Source: Bathymodiolus azoricus thioautotrophic gill symbiont
GTDB lineage: Bacteria > Pseudomonadota > Gammaproteobacteria > PS1 > Pseudothioglobaceae
Reading direction: 5' to 3'
Length of the DNA: 7,703 nucleotides
Assembly: GCF_001298715.1 (NCBI RefSeq)
Contig: NZ_CDSC02000191.1
Location: 1 to 7,703 of the forward strand
Position 1 is the stretch's first letter; every line of letters begins with the position of its first letter. Both the position numbers and the translations under genes were made by a program. This document shows, piece after piece, positions 5,230 through 7,703 of the stretch. The notes beneath the pieces are model-generated. The model saw nothing but the letters and a program-made list of their open reading frames with translations, made no database searches and was not told the origin of the DNA.

Positions 5230-5988
5230 ATGTGGATTGCTTATAAAACCATTGTTATTAAAGAAATTTTACGATTTTCACGCATCTGGGTGCAAACGAT
5301 TTTCCCACCGATTATTACGACATTACTTTATTTATTGATTTTTGGTGGCTTGATGGGGCAACGCATTGGACTGATGCAAGGCGTGGATTATTTGCATTTT
5401 ATTATTCCGGGCGTTATTTTGATGACGGTTATTCAGAACTCATATGCAAATACGGTAGCTTCGTTTTTTTTGGCGAAGTTTAACCGCAGTATTGAAGAAA
5501 TATTGGTCTCGCCAGTGCCCTATTGGGTAATTTTGCTGGGCTATGTTTCTGGCGGTGTTGCGCGTGGTTCTGTGGTTGGTATGGGGGTGTTTTTTACAGT
5601 TTTGCTCTTTGTTGATTTTGAGATTTACTCAATTTCAATTACTTTAATGATTTTTTTATTAACGGCTATTTTGTTTTCTTTGGCGGGTTTTATTAATGCG
5701 GTATTTGCGCAATCATTTGATGATATATCCATTGTTCCAACCTTTATTTTGATGCCGATGATTTATCTTGGTGGGATGTTTTATAGCGTTGAAATTCTGC
5801 CAGAATCTTGGCAAATTGTCAGTCAGTTTAATCCCATTTATTATATGGTTGATAGCTTTAGATTGGGGCTTTTAGGTGTGAGCACTGTTGATTTTACAAT
5901 ATCACTTTCAATGTTACTGGCAATGATCGTTATATTGGTTACAATGTCGCTTTACTTGCTTAAAAAGGGCGTTAATATCAGGGCTTAA
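5230..5988 (+). CDS. yadH: ABC-2 type exporter, membrane permease subunit (YadH-like)
   Basis: A 252-residue inner-membrane protein with about six hydrophobic segments. These are around the FPPIITTLLYLLIFGGLMG stretch near residue 30, near 60 (FIIPGVILMTVIQ), 95-125, 135-160, 165-190 and a C-terminal one near 225-245. Between the second and third spans is the cytoplasmic IEEILVSPVPYW segment, the ABC-2 coupling region that contacts the ATPase. The length matches E. coli YadH (256 aa). It begins 3 nt after the ATPase stop, so the two are cotranscribed and form a half-transporter pair that probably dimerises (two permeases, two ATPases). Its last 11 nt overlap the 3' end of plsY on the other strand. 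The exported substrate is unknown. Confidence 0.92.
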   Translation: MWIAYKTIVIKEILRFSRIWVQTIFPPIITTLLYLLIFGGLMGQRIGLMQGVDYLHFIIPGVILMTVIQNSYANTVASFFLAKFNRSIEEILVSPVPYWVILLGYVSGGVARGSVVGMGVFFTVLLFVDFEIYSISITLMIFLLTAILFSLAGFINAVFAQSFDDISIVPTFILMPMIYLGGMFYSVEILPESWQIVSQFNPIYYMVDSFRLGLLGVSTVDFTISLSMLLAMIVILVTMSLYLLKKGVNIRA

Positions 5989-6562
5989 TCTTACCTTCAT
6001 CACCTGATAGCATACGGGTAATGTTACTTCTGTGAGTATAAAATATCCAAACACATATTAAAGTAACAACATAAGTGGACTCTAGGTCTTTGGCGCTTGA
6101 AAAGTAAAAAATTACAGGCGTTAGTAGAGTAGCGATTAATGCAGATAATGAAGAAATTTTTAGCACTTTGGCAACAAAAAGCCAAGTCAGCGCAAAACTT
6201 AAACCAATTAAATAGTTTAAGGCAAATAAGCCACCTAAGAAGGTTGCCACACCTTTGCCACCTTTAAAACCAAAGAAAACTGGGTAAACATGACCCAAGA
6301 AAGTCGCCAATGCAATTAGCGTCATTGTTAATAAATCAGCCCCTAAATATCGTGCAATCAATATTGGAATAACACCCTTAAGCCCATCACCAATAAGTGT
6401 GATAGCGGCAGCTTTTTTACCGCCAATACGCAGAACATTAGTTGCACCTGGATTGTTAGAGCCTTCGGTGCGTGGGTCGGGTAAACCAAAGGACTTACAA
6501 ACTAAAATAGCACTAGAGAGTGAGCCGATTAGATAGCCAGCGATAATCAAAATAGGTAACAT
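5978..6562 (-). CDS. plsY: Glycerol-3-phosphate acyltransferase PlsY
   Basis: An inner-membrane enzyme that transfers the acyl group from acyl-phosphate (made by PlsX) to glycerol-3-phosphate, giving lysophosphatidic acid, the first step of phospholipid synthesis. The 194 residues match the usual 190-210. Family motifs are visible: GSNNPGATNVLR (34-45, phosphate-binding loop), GDGLKG (58-63), HVYPVFFGFKGGKGVAT (91-107, glycine-rich acyl-phosphate loop) and a C-terminal HRSNITRML (177-185). Hydrophobic segments between them fit the five-helix fold. The start ATG at 6562 fits the usual N-terminus, which goes straight into the first helix; no clear Shine-Dalgarno is seen. It is divergent from folB across 41 bp, an arrangement known in many gammaproteobacteria, and convergent with the exporter permease with an 11-bp tail overlap. 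Confidence 0.96.
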   Translation of the reverse strand: MLPILIIAGYLIGSLSSAILVCKSFGLPDPRTEGSNNPGATNVLRIGGKKAAAITLIGDGLKGVIPILIARYLGADLLTMTLIALATFLGHVYPVFFGFKGGKGVATFLGGLFALNYLIGLSFALTWLFVAKVLKISSLSALIATLLTPVIFYFSSAKDLESTYVVTLICVWIFYTHRSNITRMLSGDEGKIKP

Positions 6563-6603
6563 AGCAAACTTATTGTAAAAAATATTAGGACTCTGATGAT
6601 ACT

Positions 6604-6966
6604 ATGGATATTGTTTTTATTCAAGGATTAAAAATTGATTGTGTAATTGGAATTTACGATTGGGAGCGAAAAATCCGTCAAGATATCACCTTGGATATTG
6701 AGATGTCTACCGATATTAAAGTTGCTAGTGAGACTGATCATATTGATCAGACACTTGATTACAAGGCAGTGTCTAAACGACTCATTGAATTTGTTCAGGG
6801 TAGTGAATTTCAATTAGTAGAAACTTTGGCAGAGAAAATCACGCAAATTATCATCAAAGAATTTGGCGTGGAAAAAGTAAAACTCACACTCAACAAAGGC
6901 GAAGCAGTGACTGGTGCTAATGGCGTGGGTGTGATTATTGAGCGTAGTCACGCTAATTATTCATAA
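6604..6966 (+). CDS. folB: Dihydroneopterin aldolase
   Basis: A cytosolic folate-pathway enzyme that cleaves 7,8-dihydroneopterin to 6-hydroxymethyl-7,8-dihydropterin and glycolaldehyde, the substrate-making step for FolK encoded next. The 120 residues equal the family length. Seen are the N-terminal GLKIDCVIGIYDWERKIRQ segment with the conserved Glu21, the LDYKAV segment around 52-57 near the substrate pocket, ETLAEKI (about 73-79), and the catalytic Lys98 in LTLNKGEAV. Many relatives have KP followed by a Gly-Ala pair; here it is K-G-E-A, a conservative change. The ATG at 6604 gives the standard N-terminus; the only Shine-Dalgarno-like AGGA (6587-6590) is 13 nt away, so initiation is probably weak. 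It is first in a folB-folK-dsbA run and 8 nt before folK. Confidence 0.95.
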   Translation: MDIVFIQGLKIDCVIGIYDWERKIRQDITLDIEMSTDIKVASETDHIDQTLDYKAVSKRLIEFVQGSEFQLVETLAEKITQIIIKEFGVEKVKLTLNKGEAVTGANGVGVIIERSHANYS

Positions 6967-6974
6967 TCATACAA

Positions 6975-7469
6975 ATGGCCCATATCCACATTAATATTGG
7001 CTCAAACCAAAACCGCAGGAAAAATATTTTTCAAGCGCTAGATGCCTTACGGCTTAATTTTTTTGATGTAGTATGTTCCGATATTTTTGAAAGTAATGCG
7101 ATAGGGTTTGAAGGCGCTGATTTTTACAATATGGGGGTAAATGCGACAACAGATTTAAGTGTTGTTGATGTGCTTAGCGTACTGCATACAATTGAGAATA
7201 ACCAAGGCAGGGACAGGTCTCAACCAAAATTTTCTTCTAGGGAAATTGACCTGGATTTGGTGTTATATGATGAAGTGATTGATAAGACAAATAATTTACC
7301 TAGAGATGATATCTTGCAATACAATTTTGTACTAGCACCATTGGCGCAACTTAATCCAGAGAGTGTGCATCCGCTTGAAAAGAGAACTTATCAGCAATTA
7401 TTTGCAACTACAACACCATTAAAATCGTATAATATTCAAATCTTAGAATATGGAAGGGACAAATCATGA
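6975..7469 (+). CDS. folK: 2-amino-4-hydroxy-6-hydroxymethyldihydropteridine pyrophosphokinase (HPPK)
   Basis: Transfers pyrophosphate from ATP to 6-hydroxymethyl-7,8-dihydropterin, the product of the upstream FolB, preparing it for dihydropteroate synthase. The 164 residues fit the family. Seen are IGSN (8-11) at the start of the fold, FYNMGV (50-55) in the pterin-contact region, and the signature ENNQGRDR (74-81) followed by [13 protein letters not shown] (87-99), giving the Mg-binding pair Asp92 and Asp94 and the conserved Arg89. The start ATG at 6975 places the first strand correctly, though no Shine-Dalgarno is seen; coupling to folB, 8 nt away, is likely. The stop overlaps the next start as ATGA (7466-7469). 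Confidence 0.95.
   Translation: MAHIHINIGSNQNRRKNIFQALDALRLNFFDVVCSDIFESNAIGFEGADFYNMGVNATTDLSVVDVLSVLHTIENNQGRDRSQPKFSSREIDLDLVLYDEVIDKTNNLPRDDILQYNFVLAPLAQLNPESVHPLEKRTYQQLFATTTPLKSYNIQILEYGRDKS
7454..7459 (+). promoter_or_regulatory. Strong Shine-Dalgarno for the dsbA-like gene
   Basis: AAGGGA, within GGAAGGGA, lies 6 nt before the ATG at 7466 and inside the 3' end of folK. It decides the start codon despite the ATGA overlap and is the best ribosome binding site in the window. Confidence 0.75.
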
Positions 7470-7703
7470 AAAAAATATTAATTATCTTATTGTTTGTATT
7501 CAATGCTGCTGCATATGCTGATTATGAGGCGGGAATGGATTACATAGTATTAGAAAAACCCGTTCAGACTGTTACGGGTGATAAAGTTGAAGTGCGTGAG
7601 TTATTTTGGTATTACTGCTCGCATTGTTATAATTTAGAGCCAACACTTAACGCTTGGTTAAAAAAATTACCAAATAATGCTGAATTTATACGCCAGCCAG
7701 CTG
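7466..7703 (+). CDS. dsbA: DsbA-type periplasmic thiol:disulfide oxidoreductase (5' part)
   Basis: The first 79 codons are present and the gene runs off the window. Residues 1-18 ([18 protein letters not shown]) form a signal peptide with a likely cut after A-Y-A before Asp19, so the mature protein is periplasmic. The thioredoxin-fold active site follows as [13 protein letters not shown], with the CxxC pair Cys51 and Cys54 and dipeptide Ser-His (CPHC in E. coli DsbA; the His is the shared feature that favours oxidase function). The downstream FIRQPA stretch resembles the FxRxPA found in several DsbA proteins. DsbA puts disulfides into secreted proteins and is recycled by DsbB. Cotranslation with folK through the ATGA overlap is likely, although the functions are unrelated. 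The cis-Pro loop lies beyond the window, so a DsbC/G or other DsbA-like variant is not formally excluded. Confidence 0.88.
   Translation, partial: MKKILIILLFVFNAAAYADYEAGMDYIVLEKPVQTVTGDKVEVRELFWYYCSHCYNLEPTLNAWLKKLPNNAEFIRQPA

Noticed and set aside
5458..5477. CTTCG ... CGAAG arms around a T-run, a possible terminator
   Set aside because: It is inside the permease coding sequence, the T-run is in the loop rather than after the stem, and the reading frame continues with a conserved ABC-2 segment.
6734..6750. Perfect inverted repeat CTGATCA-TAT-TGATCAG, a possible operator
   Set aside because: It lies wholly within the folB coding region and codes for ordinary residues (around T-D-H-I-D-Q). 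TGATCA is itself palindromic, so the symmetry arises easily by chance.

Overview
The window is a compact, AT-rich stretch of bacterial chromosome whose proteins and gene neighbourhoods look gammaproteobacterial: a YadG/YadH-type ABC exporter, plsY divergent from folB, folB-folK-dsbA in a row, and a two-lipoyl-domain aceF followed by lpdA. The AT richness, short intergenic gaps and overlapping genes would fit a streamlined marine or symbiont-type gammaproteobacterium (for example the SUP05/Thioglobus group). That placement is an impression, not something the sequence proves.

Layout. Positions 1-29 (minus) hold the first ten codons of a gene whose start resembles ribosomal protein L31. Positions 80-1291 (minus) hold the unusual locus: a complete RadC-family gene that runs without a stop into the front half of a DNA cytosine-C5 methyltransferase. 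The methyltransferase has an in-frame TAA at 266-268, just after its catalytic PCQ motif. The frame then continues through the ENV motif to a second stop at 80-82, with no target-recognition region or C-terminal motifs. Positions 1305-2708 and 2701-4236 (minus) encode E3 (lpdA) and E2 (aceF) of the pyruvate dehydrogenase complex, overlapping by 8 bp. radC starts 13 nt after lpdA, so aceF-lpdA-radC is probably one transcription unit. No E1 gene (aceE) is present.

A 72-bp divergent intergenic region (4237-4308) separates aceF from an ABC-2 exporter pair on the plus strand (ATPase 4309-5226, permease 5230-5988). The permease overlaps the convergent plsY (5978-6562, minus) by 11 bp. A 41-bp divergent gap leads to folB (6604-6966), folK (6975-7469) and the 5' part of a dsbA-like gene (7466 to the window end) on the plus strand, tightly packed as an operon.

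Functional picture: central carbon metabolism (E2 and E3), membrane export, phospholipid synthesis (PlsY), folate synthesis (FolB then FolK) and periplasmic disulfide formation are ordinary housekeeping. The noteworthy item is the radC-methyltransferase fusion with a nonsense codon and a 3' truncation. It is best read as the decaying remnant of a restriction-modification or orphan methyltransferase gene captured behind radC. A second curiosity is the near-identical DNA encoding the two lipoyl domains of aceF, with a 61-bp perfect repeat at a 291-bp period. I saw no tRNA, rRNA, CRISPR array or intact mobile element, and no gene-free stretch longer than about 80 bp.
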